From assembly GCA_013215165.1 (NCBI GenBank), contig JABSRG010000027.1, positions 1 through 43,710 on the forward strand: a DNA stretch of 43,710 nt. The letters run 5' to 3'. The stretch comes from Opitutales bacterium. Lineage in GTDB: Bacteria > Verrucomicrobiota > Verrucomicrobiia > Opitutales > JABSRG01. This document shows positions 36,640-43,710 of this stretch, in pieces. The stretch's first letter is position 1, and the number at the start of each line of letters is the position of its first letter. Position numbers and translations under genes: made by a program. The notes under the pieces were generated by a model that was not told the DNA's origin, searched no databases, and was given only the letters and a program-made list of their open reading frames with translations.

Positions 36640-36666
36640 ATAAGGGATGCTGTGCCGACTTTTGAA

Positions 36667-37650
36667 TCAAACCTTCTCTTTGATCTCTTTAATTGTGAAG
36701 CGTTCGCTCTGTAACTGACGAATACGGCGAACGCGCTCAATCATAGTCGGTGAGTAGAGCTGGTAATTCGCTTCCGTGGTTTCAGCCACTTCAAGAAGGC
36801 CCTCCTTCGTCCAAAAGCGAATGGTGGCATTACTCTCCCCCGTTGCTTTAGCGAGCGCACCAATACGCAAGAGACTGTCAGCCGAAGGTTCAGCCTCTTG
36901 AGCAAAAGATTGGTCTTCCGATACGGCGCTCAAATAGATGTCCAAAGATCGATTAACCGCGTCTGTGATGATCTTGTAATAAGCATCCTTACTGCCTCCA
37001 AGCTGTGCTTGCTCCAAAGCCTTGATGTATTTCAGGCGATCCCGCTTGCGGATCAGCGCTGGCGGGAACCCTTGCTGCATCAGAATAAGGTTCATCAATA
37101 AGCGTGCGGTTCTGCCATTGCCATCAATAAAGGGGTGAATCGTCACCAGTTCATAATGTGCGTCAGCGGCAAGTTCGACAGGATGCAAAGACCTTTTAGA
37201 GGTCATTTCCTTGATGAAATTCTCCATCAAATCAGGCACTTTACGGTGGTTAGGTAAAATAACCTCTGAGCCTGAAATCCGCACGGGGATCGAGCGATAA
37301 TGCCCAGCACTGTCATCATCTATGCCTTTGAGAATCGTATTATGAATGTCTAATATTGAATGCTCTGTAAGGTCTTGTGTTTTCGCATTCACCAAGGCCA
37401 TCACACTGCGCAACGCTTCAGCATGATTGGTTGCCTCCAGATGCTCGGTCAGTGATTTGCCGCTCACGGTCAGGCCTTTCTCAACCACGACCGCCGTTTC
37501 CTTGCGCGTCAGGGTGTTCCCTTCAATCGCGTTACTGGTATAGGTCAGCTCAATCAAGAACCACTGTTCCAGATTATCAACCAAGGCAGCTGGAAGGGGT
37601 CTATGACTATCCAATATCGCCTTTTTATCACTGAGCTTTTTCCACTTCAT
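36667..37650 (-). CDS. Fic-domain protein (class II self-inhibited) with C-terminal MerR-like HTH
   Basis: 327 residues from MKWKKLSDKK at 37650; a start 7 codons earlier is possible. Fic enzymes transfer AMP or another nucleotide-derived group to target proteins. The inhibitory helix motif SxxxEG is at Ser39-Gly44 (SNAIEGN), so self-inhibition is expected. The catalytic loop HPFIDGNGRTARLL starts at His172. Residues about 258-325 form a MerR-type DNA-binding segment (LLRIGALAKATGESNATIRF, WTKEGLL, YSPTMIERVRRIRQLQSERF), so the protein may also regulate transcription, perhaps its own. It lies in a mobile-element-rich region and stands alone. Confidence 0.88.
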   Translation of the reverse strand: MKWKKLSDKKAILDSHRPLPAALVDNLEQWFLIELTYTSNAIEGNTLTRKETAVVVEKGLTVSGKSLTEHLEATNHAEALRSVMALVNAKTQDLTEHSILDIHNTILKGIDDDSAGHYRSIPVRISGSEVILPNHRKVPDLMENFIKEMTSKRSLHPVELAADAHYELVTIHPFIDGNGRTARLLMNLILMQQGFPPALIRKRDRLKYIKALEQAQLGGSKDAYYKIITDAVNRSLDIYLSAVSEDQSFAQEAEPSADSLLRIGALAKATGESNATIRFWTKEGLLEVAETTEANYQLYSPTMIERVRRIRQLQSERFTIKEIKEKV

Positions 37651-37707
37651 GTATAAACCATAAAGTATCACTTAACGGTTTTCAATAGATTCTTTGACCC
37701 TCTTCGC

Positions 37708-37922
37708 TTAGGGGGTCAGCCCTACCTTCACGACAATAGCCTCATTATCGTGAAAAATAGATTCATACGGGAAGCGCTTCGCTATCTCGTGGATTGGCTC
37801 ACGCTCACGGAGCGCCTCTAACGCAATCTTGCTTTTGAACTCTGGCGTAAATCTACGTCTTTTTTTCACTAGCTGCATTTTATCTTAGCAGCCGCTCAAA
37901 ACTGTCCAACTTTTCCTGACCG
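37708..37922 (-). mobile_element. IS3-family element relic (left end and orfA start)
   Basis: An ATG at 37878 opens MQLVKKRRRFTPEFKSKIAL followed by EALREREPIHEIAKRF, the start of an IS3-type OrfA helix-turn-helix protein. After 36 residues the match is lost, and the frame stops at 37708. Just upstream (about 37893-37922, read on the minus strand) lies ggtcaggaaaagttggacag. It resembles the terminal repeat of the IS3 element at 39459-40768 (ggcctgagaaaaatggacac), so the relic keeps its outer end. The rest of the element is gone. Confidence 0.65.
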
Positions 37923-37969
37923 GCTCAATTCCGCCGTATAGCACCAAAGATTAAGCGCTATCTCTGGGC

Positions 37970-39214
37970 TCATTGCCATAGCGCATTAATCGGGACGGCT
38001 TGCAGCTTTTCGCCAAAACCACTCAAGCATTCACTGCCAGAATAAAGAACTGTGCCCTTTTGAAATTTATCACCTGCGATGTCGGCTAGGTGTTTCAGGC
38101 CTTTGAAATCGTTCTTCTGCAAGGAGGCTGCCGATTTGATTTCAATACCATAGAGGCCACCAAGTCTATCCTCTAATACGAGATCCACTTCAGCACCTCG
38201 ATGCATGCTGAAATGGTAAGGTTTGAGAGACTGCTCAGACCAGCTCAGTTGCTTCATGATTTCCATGACGACAAAATTTTCCAAATAAGGGCCAGCATGC
38301 GCCCTTTGCGCCAGAAATGTGTCATCCTCTCGGCCTGTAAGATTTACCAGCAATCCCGTATCATTAAGAAAGATTTTGGGGGATTTAACGAACTCACCTT
38401 CGGCATTTCTCGTCCATGCAGGAATTGGCACAATGATGAAAATATGCTCCAGCATGGTAATGTAGCGCTTTAAGGTCGTATTCTTCACTCCGGATAAGCG
38501 CGAGATTTCAGCCATATTCAACGTGCTTCCCACTCGGGTAGCTAAAAGCTTTAAGATATTGGGTATATCATTAAGGCCTTCAATGTTGGACAGATCACGA
38601 ATATCTTTTTGCAAAATGGCAGTTAGGTAATCATCGAACCACCGTCTTCGTCTGTTTGCAGCTTTTCGAGAAAGCGATTCAGGGTATCCGCCAATTCTCA
38701 TTTTTGCGGCGATATCTGGCCAATGCGTAACAGTTGCCACAAATGAGGCATCAGGATCTGTCAGCGTTTTTATGAAGCTGGAAGGTTCCCCATGAAGCTC
38801 GTCTTGCGATAGTGGCCACAGCTTATGAATTTCAACTCTGCCAGCCAGAGAATCCCCAACTTCAGGGAGCATCATAACGTCAGCGGAGCCTGTAAGAATG
38901 ATCCGGCGATTGTCACGATCCTGATCTACCAGTTTCTTTATAGGCAGAAACAATTCGGGGGCGCGCTGCACTTCGTCAATGATGACATGGGAGCCTAAAT
39001 CTTCCAAGAATCCCATAGGATCATTCTTTGCAGCCGACAACGTTGCAGGGTCATCCATGGTAACAAACCGCCAGTCAAACGTACTTTGTTCTACAATTCT
39101 TTGACAGAGTGTGCTTTTACCCGTCTGGCGTGCGCCATTGATTAACAGGACAGGGGTATCTGCTAATGCATCAAAAATTGCGCTTTGAATGTGCCGATCA
39201 TACATATTTCTCAT
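37970..39214 (-). CDS. AAA_14/DUF4143 ATPase
   Basis: 414 residues. P-loop GARQTGKST (residues 27-35, Lys33), Walker B VIIDEVQ (77-83, Asp80-Glu81) and sensor ILTGSAD give an AAA_14 domain. The C-terminal half is DUF4143, with a PD-(D/E)XK-nuclease-like core (GAEVDLVLEDRLGGLYGIEIKSA: Asp, then Glu-x-Lys). Such proteins are widespread, mobile and of poorly known role. Start at 39214, or at the ATG three codons on. The start codon lies within a 22 bp palindrome, and three 22 bp direct repeats lie just upstream (39248-39313). Confidence 0.87.
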   Translation of the reverse strand: MRNMYDRHIQSAIFDALADTPVLLINGARQTGKSTLCQRIVEQSTFDWRFVTMDDPATLSAAKNDPMGFLEDLGSHVIIDEVQRAPELFLPIKKLVDQDRDNRRIILTGSADVMMLPEVGDSLAGRVEIHKLWPLSQDELHGEPSSFIKTLTDPDASFVATVTHWPDIAAKMRIGGYPESLSRKAANRRRRWFDDYLTAILQKDIRDLSNIEGLNDIPNILKLLATRVGSTLNMAEISRLSGVKNTTLKRYITMLEHIFIIVPIPAWTRNAEGEFVKSPKIFLNDTGLLVNLTGREDDTFLAQRAHAGPYLENFVVMEIMKQLSWSEQSLKPYHFSMHRGAEVDLVLEDRLGGLYGIEIKSAASLQKNDFKGLKHLADIAGDKFQKGTVLYSGSECLSGFGEKLQAVPINALWQ

Positions 39215-39231
39215 TTTAGACCTAAAATGAG
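39210..39231. promoter_or_regulatory. Palindrome over the start codon of the AAA_14/DUF4143 gene
   Basis: ctcattttag-ac-ctaaaatgag: perfect 10 bp arms around a 2 bp centre. The left arm contains the start codon (39212-39214 on the minus strand). The position suggests an operator or an RNA hairpin that blocks translation; both are inference. Confidence 0.55.
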
Positions 39232-39247
39232 TTTAAAATCAAGACAA

Positions 39248-39313
39248 GTGGTGTATTTTGCAATTTCGAGTGGTGGATTTTGTAATATTATGTGGTGGAT
39301 TTTGGAAAAAATT
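39248..39313. repeat. Three 22 bp direct repeats upstream of the AAA_14/DUF4143 gene
   Basis: Units begin at 39248, 39270 and 39292, each with gtggtg(g/t)attttg followed by a variable A/T-rich half. The 22 bp period is two helical turns, placing all three on the same face of the DNA, 35-100 bp upstream of the gene. This looks like a cooperative protein-binding array. Confidence 0.7.
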
Positions 39314-39507
39314 AACCGCCATCATCCTTGTGAATCTTCCACAGCTTGGATAGATTGCTAGGATGTCGATTGCAACCACTGCTCTTCAAGCAACGCGCAA
39401 AGGCTTAAAACCATAAACTATTAAGTGATTACTTTAGTCGTCCCTTAAAAATCTGATATGGCCTGAGAAAAATGGACACGGGATTCTCTTAACCAGAGGA
39501 TACCGAT

Positions 39508-39810
39508 ATGAGACAACGAACGAGATACTCCAAGGAGTTTAAAAGTGAGGCGGTGAAGCTGTTGCTAATCGATGGCAATAGCGCGCAGGAAGTTTCCGAG
39601 CAACTGGGTGTGCCGCCTCGGTTGCTGTATGCTTGGAAAAGCAAACACCTGGATGTTTTGGAGGAGCACTCGGGCGAGTTGGCGGGCACTGAGCGTAGTC
39701 CGAAGGCTATGGCAGCCGAGCTGGATCAGCTTCGTAAGGAGCTAGCCAAACAGAAGCGCATGAACGAGATTCTAAAAAAAACGGTGGGCTACTTCAGCAA
39801 TCCCGACTGA
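39508..39810 (+). CDS. IS3 transposase OrfA
   Basis: 100 residues. N-terminal helix-turn-helix (RYSKEFKSEAVKLLLIDGNS..VSEQLGVPPRLLYAWKSKH) and a C-terminal leucine-zipper-like coiled coil (AAELDQLRKELAKQKRMNEIL), the usual OrfA plan for end binding. A run of eight A at 39774-39781 near its end is a likely -1 slippage site into the OrfB frame. The OrfA stop and a possible OrfB ATG also overlap (tgatg). Confidence 0.88.
   Translation: MRQRTRYSKEFKSEAVKLLLIDGNSAQEVSEQLGVPPRLLYAWKSKHLDVLEEHSGELAGTERSPKAMAAELDQLRKELAKQKRMNEILKKTVGYFSNPD
39774..39781 (+). promoter_or_regulatory. Slippery A8 run, probable -1 frameshift signal
   Basis: Eight As followed by C in the last part of orfA. The OrfB frame is -1 relative to OrfA and is open from this run onward, so slippage here would make the OrfAB fusion typical of IS3 elements. 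Confidence 0.5.
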
Positions 39811-40723
39811 TGCAGTATCGCTTCATACAAGAACATGAAGCTGATTGCAGCGTGCATGAGCTGTGCGAGTGCCTAGGGCTGAGTCGTGGTGGCTATTACG
39901 CTTGGCGGGGGCGGGGAACTAGCCGACGTGCTAAAGATGATGCAGTTTACAAAGAGGCGATTCGTGGCGTGCATAAGCGTGCTCGCGGCCGGTATGGCTA
40001 CCGCCCCATATACCATCACCTACAAGAAGAGGGCTTCAACTGCGGCCGAGATCGTGTTCTTAGGCTTATGGGTGATATGGGTATCGAGGGTAAGTAGTCC
40101 AAGCGGTTCAAGCCGATGATGACCGATAGCAATCATGACTTTGGATATAGCCCCAACCTACTGCGTAAACTCGGTGAACCCGATCGTTGTGATCAAGCTT
40201 GGGTCGCCGATACGACTTATCTGCGCACTGATGCTACCTTGCAACAGTTATGGATCTGTGTTGTCGAAGAATCATCGGTTAGAGCGTGTCTGCCTCGAAC
40301 AACAGCGCTTTGATCTGCGCAGCTTTGCACTCAGCAGTGATGACACGCGGAGGTGGAGGTGATATCCTCAAAGGACTGATACATCACAGCGATCGTGGCA
40401 GCACGTATGCGAGCTACGAATACAGTCGTCTGCTGACAAGCTTTGGCATCACTCAAAGTATGAGTGCCCAAGGAAACTGCTATGATAATGCAGCTCAAGA
40501 GTCCTTCTATGGACGATACAAGAGCTCCAGCGTCAGAGGGGTAGTTTTCAAAGACGAAGAGGCTGTCCGCAGCCATGTCTTTGAATATATCGAACTGTTC
40601 TACAATCGCTACAGAAAGCACTCATCGCTGAGCTATCAAAACCCCATTCAGTTCGAGGAAAAAATCGCGCCCCCCATGGGGGGCAAGGGAGGATGCTTGC
40701 ATGCTTGCATCCACAACAACTAA
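39810..40723 (+). pseudogene. IS3 transposase OrfB, inactivated
   Basis: The DDE integrase-core protein can be followed across three breaks. The HTH_21-like start (YRFIQEHEADCSVHELCECL, RARGRYGYRPIYHHLQEEGF) runs to a TAG at 40095-40097. The same frame goes on with SKRFKPMMTD..DQAWVADTTYL (first Asp). A frameshift near 40255 moves the match to DL.CRRIIG, followed by a TAG where Trp is expected. The rest, from about 40286, is intact with HHSDRGSTYAS (second Asp) and NCYDNAAQESFYGRYK (Glu). Two nonsense changes and one indel mean no active transposase. Confidence 0.85.
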
Positions 40724-40920
40724 TAGATAACAAAACTAAAGAATCCTTTGTCCAGTAAAGTCAGGCCACTTCACCAAAGCTATGATATTCGCACACCCAG
40801 CGCCCATTATGCTTGAAAACAGAGGGTTTGGGTAAAGAAGCACGCTTTGGTTTTGTTGGCATTTGTGCGCAAAATTCCACTGAATCCTATTGACAGTCAA
40901 GCTCTATAACTAGCCTAAAA

Positions 40921-40945
40921 TGGTGGAGGTGGCGGGAGTTGAACC
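40921..40945 (-). other. tmRNA (ssrA) 3'-end duplicate, probable att scar
   Basis: The minus strand reads ggttcaactcccgccacctc followed by caCCA-type end. This is the T-loop (TTCAACT, the form seen in tmRNA), T-stem 3' strand, acceptor strand and CCA. The upstream side does not pair with the T-stem and no tRNA or tmRNA body is present, so only the 3' end exists. Site-specific recombinases that integrate into ssrA leave just such a duplicate at one end of their island. A serine tRNA origin is possible but less likely. Confidence 0.6.
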
Positions 40946-40974
40946 TTACTCTACAGGTCCGCAACTAGCTAATA

Positions 40975-41075
40975 TTCAATAGTTTAAGGTCAGATCAATA
41001 CCGAATGGACACTCATATGGACACCCGCTTTTGGCAGGGATTTACATGTCGTGTCATACTTTTTCATGCGGCCTT
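40975..41075. repeat. Scar-linked module, copy 1 (partner 42749-42840)
   Basis: About 100 bp similar to 42749-42840: ttcaat(a)g-tttaa.., then atggacactcatatggacac versus atggacattcataaggacac, then catgtc(g/a)tgtca and ttttcatg..cctt. Each copy begins 25-35 bp from a tRNA-type 3' end. On the minus strand the copies could encode the last residues of a protein (GVHMSVHSVLI-stop; GVLMNVHAILDQL-stop), compatible with the tail of an integrase gene; this is inference. Confidence 0.6.
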
Positions 41076-41240
41076 ATGCTGATCAGATTTATTTTCATCA
41101 AGAGGTCCACGATAGTGATGGATCAGCAACCCTCCGAAATGTGCGATGTTTCGGACTAGACAGTGACTATTAAAAGGTTCTGAACCTAACCCGACAATTC
41201 CGTTCACGCTTTTTATAAAATTAAAGTCAATAAGATATAG

Positions 41241-42434
41241 TTAGTAAGCAATTAAGCTAGAGCAATTCTTTCCATCGGATCTTTTGAAATTCGATATCGT
41301 ATTTCCCGATAAGATAAGGATTTTGTTAAATAACGAGAAGCCATCTGCAGAATACCAATAAACACCTGCCTCTTGCGAAGCTGTTGTGCTAATACTAGAG
41401 GTGTTAAATGAATTGTTACCTGAAAGGGTAACATTGTATGGAGTAGAGGAATTACCCTTCTGTTTCGAAATGGTTATTCCACCGCGGTGGACCGATGGGG
41501 TAGCTGTTAGACTACTACGGAAATTGTTATAACATTTATTATATTCTAAGCTGATGTTAGTAGAGGCACCAGCGATCAAAATACCCGCAGCACCGTTACG
41601 GTAACATGTATTCTTATAAACAAGAATATTTGAAGAATTAATGATGTCGATCCCATTACCCCCCTGCTCATCGTTTCGCACATTATTATATTCGATATTG
41701 ATGTCATTACACCTAGATACGTAGATCGACCCTGCATCATTTCCACGAATAACATTGTGTAAAATGTCTGAGTCATAAATTTCACTAAAACTGATGCAGT
41801 CCAGACCAATGTCTTCAAAATAGCAGTGCGAAACTACATTACCTGTGGAGTCACCCACGTTTCCATTCCAGCGAGAAAATGCAATCGCCTGTTTTCTGTC
41901 TGATTTATTTCCTGTCACGTCATGGCCATTACCAACAAAATAAAAATCACAATTGTGAATCGTAGTATTTTTAACAGCTCCGTTTGCTTGAGTCGCCACA
42001 ATTGCTGGTTTCCAGTGGTTTCTGAATAAACTATTTTCAATTCTTGTAGCGGTGCTAGCTTTAATCTCAATAAAGGGCAGGTTGTGCTTTGTAGACTGAT
42101 CACTGTTTGATGCATTCGTTGGCGAAAACCCTCCGTCAATCGTGAGGTTACTTATCTTCAATGAGGTGCAGCCTTGAATGTAAAATACACCAGGCTTATT
42201 CCCTCCCTTGGCTAAATTTATCTTAGATCCAGATTCTCCCTTGATTACTACACTGTTCAGATTTACCAAGTCTATTCTTTCACTTACTATGTGTGTTCCA
42301 TTTTTAAATACAACTGTATCTCCAGATCGCACACTTTTGAACTCATTAGTAGCATTTTCGTAAGTGTATATGTAATGAGTTGCTCCCTGAAGTAAACTGA
42401 CAGTAAGCATGTATATAGCTAGAATATATTTCAT
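41241..42434 (-). CDS. Secreted right-handed parallel beta-helix protein (pectate-lyase-like fold)
   Basis: 397 residues. Signal peptide MKYILAIYMLTVSLLQGA, then a chain of ~22-30 residue coils with regular Asn and Ile/Val spacing (LKISNLTIDGG, NSLFRNHWKPAIV, TTIHNCDFYFVGN, SHCYFEDIG, SDILHNVIRGNDAG, INIEYNNVRND, ILVYKNTCYRNGAAGI, ISLEYNKCYNNF). This is the PbH1/NosD/pectate-lyase-like architecture used for polysaccharide lyases and surface proteins. Catalytic residues cannot be assigned without alignment. Base composition is visibly more A/T-rich than the core genes, in keeping with acquisition. Confidence 0.85.
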   Translation of the reverse strand: MKYILAIYMLTVSLLQGATHYIYTYENATNEFKSVRSGDTVVFKNGTHIVSERIDLVNLNSVVIKGESGSKINLAKGGNKPGVFYIQGCTSLKISNLTIDGGFSPTNASNSDQSTKHNLPFIEIKASTATRIENSLFRNHWKPAIVATQANGAVKNTTIHNCDFYFVGNGHDVTGNKSDRKQAIAFSRWNGNVGDSTGNVVSHCYFEDIGLDCISFSEIYDSDILHNVIRGNDAGSIYVSRCNDINIEYNNVRNDEQGGNGIDIINSSNILVYKNTCYRNGAAGILIAGASTNISLEYNKCYNNFRSSLTATPSVHRGGITISKQKGNSSTPYNVTLSGNNSFNTSSISTTASQEAGVYWYSADGFSLFNKILILSGNTISNFKRSDGKNCSSLIAY

Positions 42435-42702
42435 TAGAATAAGTTTGGTTTAATTGCGGATTGAGAACCCTATACTGCGCGTAAATAGAAGCTGACTTTA
42501 TTCGATAACTTTAACCTTCTCAATAAAAGTCAAAATAGACCTCTATAGCTCTGCTCAATTGAAAATTCTCTGAGGGCCTTGCGTCAAGAAGAAATATAAG
42601 ATGCGAATTTAGCATTCTGCTGATTATCTTGTTTAAGGTTTCTTATCGCTGGGATCGCGCCTACGAAAGCCGATTCTGGCATATTGCTATATCATAAATG
42701 TC

Positions 42703-42722
42703 TGACTAGAAGGGATTTGAAC
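42703..42722 (-). other. tRNA 3'-end duplicate, probable att scar
   Basis: The minus strand reads gttcaaatcccttctagtca: a T-loop (TTCAAAT), T-stem 3' strand and acceptor-like strand. The bases 5' of the loop (..gaaacg) do not pair properly with ccctt and no tRNA body precedes, so only the 3' end is present. The parent tRNA cannot be named. Confidence 0.45.
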
Positions 42723-42748
42723 GTTTCCGAACAGAGCAATCACTGTTT

Positions 42749-42840
42749 TTCAATGATTTAAAGTTGATCTAATATTGCATGGACATTCATAAGGACACCC
42801 GTATCCGCCACGTCATGTCACACAATTTTCATGTGCCTTC
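42749..42840. repeat. Scar-linked module, copy 2 (partner 40975-41075)
   Basis: Same order of elements as copy 1, and again between a tRNA-type 3' end and the 3' end of a minus-strand gene. Confidence 0.6.
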
Positions 42841-42987
42841 AAAGATCTTCCTAATCACTTAACTCGAATATCTGAGACTGATATTCTTCACGAACACCCT
42901 CCATCAAAGCCATGATCTAAAGAACCGCCAGATGACCCTACCCTTATACAATTGCAAAAGATATCCACGGAATGGATCAAGATGATA

Positions 42988-43646
42988 CTAATGGGCGAAA
43001 ATACTCAAATTGCCACCCGATAAAAATCTATAAACTTCTTCGTTATTAAATTGGTAATTATTATATCCATTTTTGAGGGAAATGGCCCCATCTGCCGTCG
43101 CGCGCAGTCCAATGTCGATCTTGTTATCACCGTCCGCATCAATCAAGAATGGCTGATATTGTGATCCAACATTCCAAAGATATGAATACTGTGACGGAAA
43201 CGAATTGTTCCCATTGTTCTCACGAAAATAGAATCTACCATTATTCGGATCTCTTAGGGCAATATCACAGTAGCCGTCACCATCAAAATCTTTAGTTAAA
43301 GCCTGGTAATGAGATCCACTTACCCAATTAAAGTTTTTAGTATTGTTAAACCAAAAAGAAGAGGAGCTACGGAATGCGATATGCCAGGTCCCATTGCTTG
43401 TATTTCTAAGGCCGATATCTGTCCTCCCATCATTATTAAAATCTCCAACAAATGGCTGGTAATGAGATCCACTTGCCCAATTAAAATTGGATGTATTTGA
43501 AAATGAAAACGATCCAGCATTTCGGAATGCAAAATACCATGTGCCATTGCTAGTATTTCGTAACCCTACATCGATAAGGCCATCACCGTTGAAATCTCCA
43601 ACAAACGGTTGATAATGAGATCCGCTCGCCCAATTATTACTCCGCT
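42988..43646 (-). pseudogene. FG-GAP/VCBS repeat protein, 5'-truncated
   Basis: The minus-strand frame from 43646 to the stop at 42990-42988 encodes about 218 residues of repeats of the type WASGSHYQPFVGDFNGDGLI then DVGLRNTSNGTWYFAF, with Ca-binding-like DxNxDG motifs. Four units are visible; the first three are spaced exactly 153 bp (51 residues) apart, the last is more diverged. An in-frame TAG lies directly upstream (about 43647-43649) and no start or signal peptide exists, so the gene is cut at its 5' side and joined to foreign sequence. Intact relatives are usually secreted or surface proteins. Confidence 0.75.
43302..43636. repeat. 153 bp tandem repeats in the FG-GAP gene
   Basis: The phrase ctggtaatgagatccact recurs at 43303, 43455 and (with changes) near 43608, a period of about 153 bp. 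High DNA similarity between units points to recent unit duplication. Confidence 0.75.
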
Positions 43647-43710
43647 AATGCAAAAGGTGACTTCATGCGGCGTATTTGGCATGTGGGTGTTGGAAGCATG
43701 AAATGATCTT

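Larger units (their letters stand above)
36185..36649. other. Relic-filled region between AraC and Fic genes
   Basis: 465 bp with no intact gene. It contains a minus-strand coding tail (36222-36371) and a plus-strand coding tail (36532-36639). The plus-strand relic seems to continue upstream in another frame (ITSAGNLLPTNKSPFRSDGD.., then FENIAVVQKSWS), again broken. Confidence 0.5.
39459..40768 (+). mobile_element. IS3-family insertion sequence, decayed (1310 bp)
   Basis: Ends are imperfect inverted repeats: left tggcctgagaaaaatggaca, right (reverse complement) tggcctgactttactggaca, both continuing into ggattct. Outer bases are TG..CA as in IS3 elements. The size is normal. Flanking bases (..ata at left, ctt at right) do not form a target duplication, so the element is old or was rearranged. 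OrfA is intact; OrfB carries at least three lesions. Confidence 0.85.
40769..41240. other. Intergenic region with tmRNA 3'-end scar and conserved module
   Basis: 472 bp. It contains a tmRNA-type 3' end (40921-40945), a module shared with 42749-42840, and otherwise A/T-rich DNA without a recognisable gene. Confidence 0.6.
42435..42987. other. Intergenic region with tRNA 3'-end scar and second module copy
   Basis: 553 bp. It contains the scar (42703-42722) and module copy (42749-42840). The rest has no recognisable gene. Confidence 0.6.

Noticed and set aside
40921-40966. Functional tRNA/tmRNA gene
   Set aside because: Only the T-loop and 3' end are present; no acceptor 5' strand, anticodon arm or tmRNA body to the right.
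1-43710. CRISPR array
   Set aside because: No regularly spaced identical 24-40 bp repeats with unique spacers; the only short regular arrays are the 22 bp promoter repeats and in-gene tandem repeats.

Overview
The window looks like chromosomal DNA of a marine, non-model bacterium of the Verrucomicrobiota, most likely the Opitutae/Puniceicoccales group. This placement is inference from gene style: few clear Shine-Dalgarno sites, a giant LamG-type protein, a CrtI/long-chain prenyl synthase/IspE neighbourhood, a CC0125-type PDZ lipoprotein, and many IS and dispersed-motif relics. There is no rRNA or complete tRNA to anchor it.

Layout. 1-3.66 kb is an accessory region. It holds a truncated secreted-protein gene, two copies of a ~570-590 bp direct repeat that carries an IS110-type relic, a SAM methyltransferase, a frameshifted membrane protein, and the C-terminal relic of an integron-type integrase. 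3.7-5.9 kb is a ClC chloride channel/antiporter with a small membrane protein. 6.5-12.1 kb is a plus-strand transporter block: a fused iron-type ABC permease, then OppA, OppB and OppC, with no ATPase gene. 12.2-24.4 kb is a mostly ordinary core: RecQ, a hybrid histidine kinase, a CrtI-type desaturase, a long-chain polyprenyl diphosphate synthase, IspE, PTS enzyme I and an HD hydrolase. 24.45-32.55 kb is one ~8.1 kb gene for a giant LamG-rich protein, broken into three reading frames by two single-base indels. After it come a PDZ lipoprotein, a broken beta-propeller gene, a frameshifted PhyH oxygenase and its divergent AraC regulator.

36.2-43.7 kb is a mobile-element sink. It contains gene relics, a Fic protein with a helix-turn-helix tail, an IS3 orfA relic, an AAA_14/DUF4143 ATPase with a striking promoter-repeat array, a decayed IS3 element, and two similar units. 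Each of these two units consists of a tmRNA/tRNA 3'-end scar, a ~95 bp conserved module, and one minus-strand gene for a repeat-rich protein (a secreted parallel beta-helix protein, then a truncated FG-GAP/VCBS protein).

Genes that may work together. CrtI, the polyprenyl synthase and IspE all belong to isoprenoid/carotenoid metabolism, though they are not one operon. OppABC form most of a peptide importer whose ATPases must lie elsewhere. AraC and PhyH form a regulator/target pair. Four genes are interrupted at homopolymer runs (A8, C6, T7, C7). That pattern suggests sequencing or assembly indels at least as much as true pseudogenes, and it should be settled before any of these genes is called dead.
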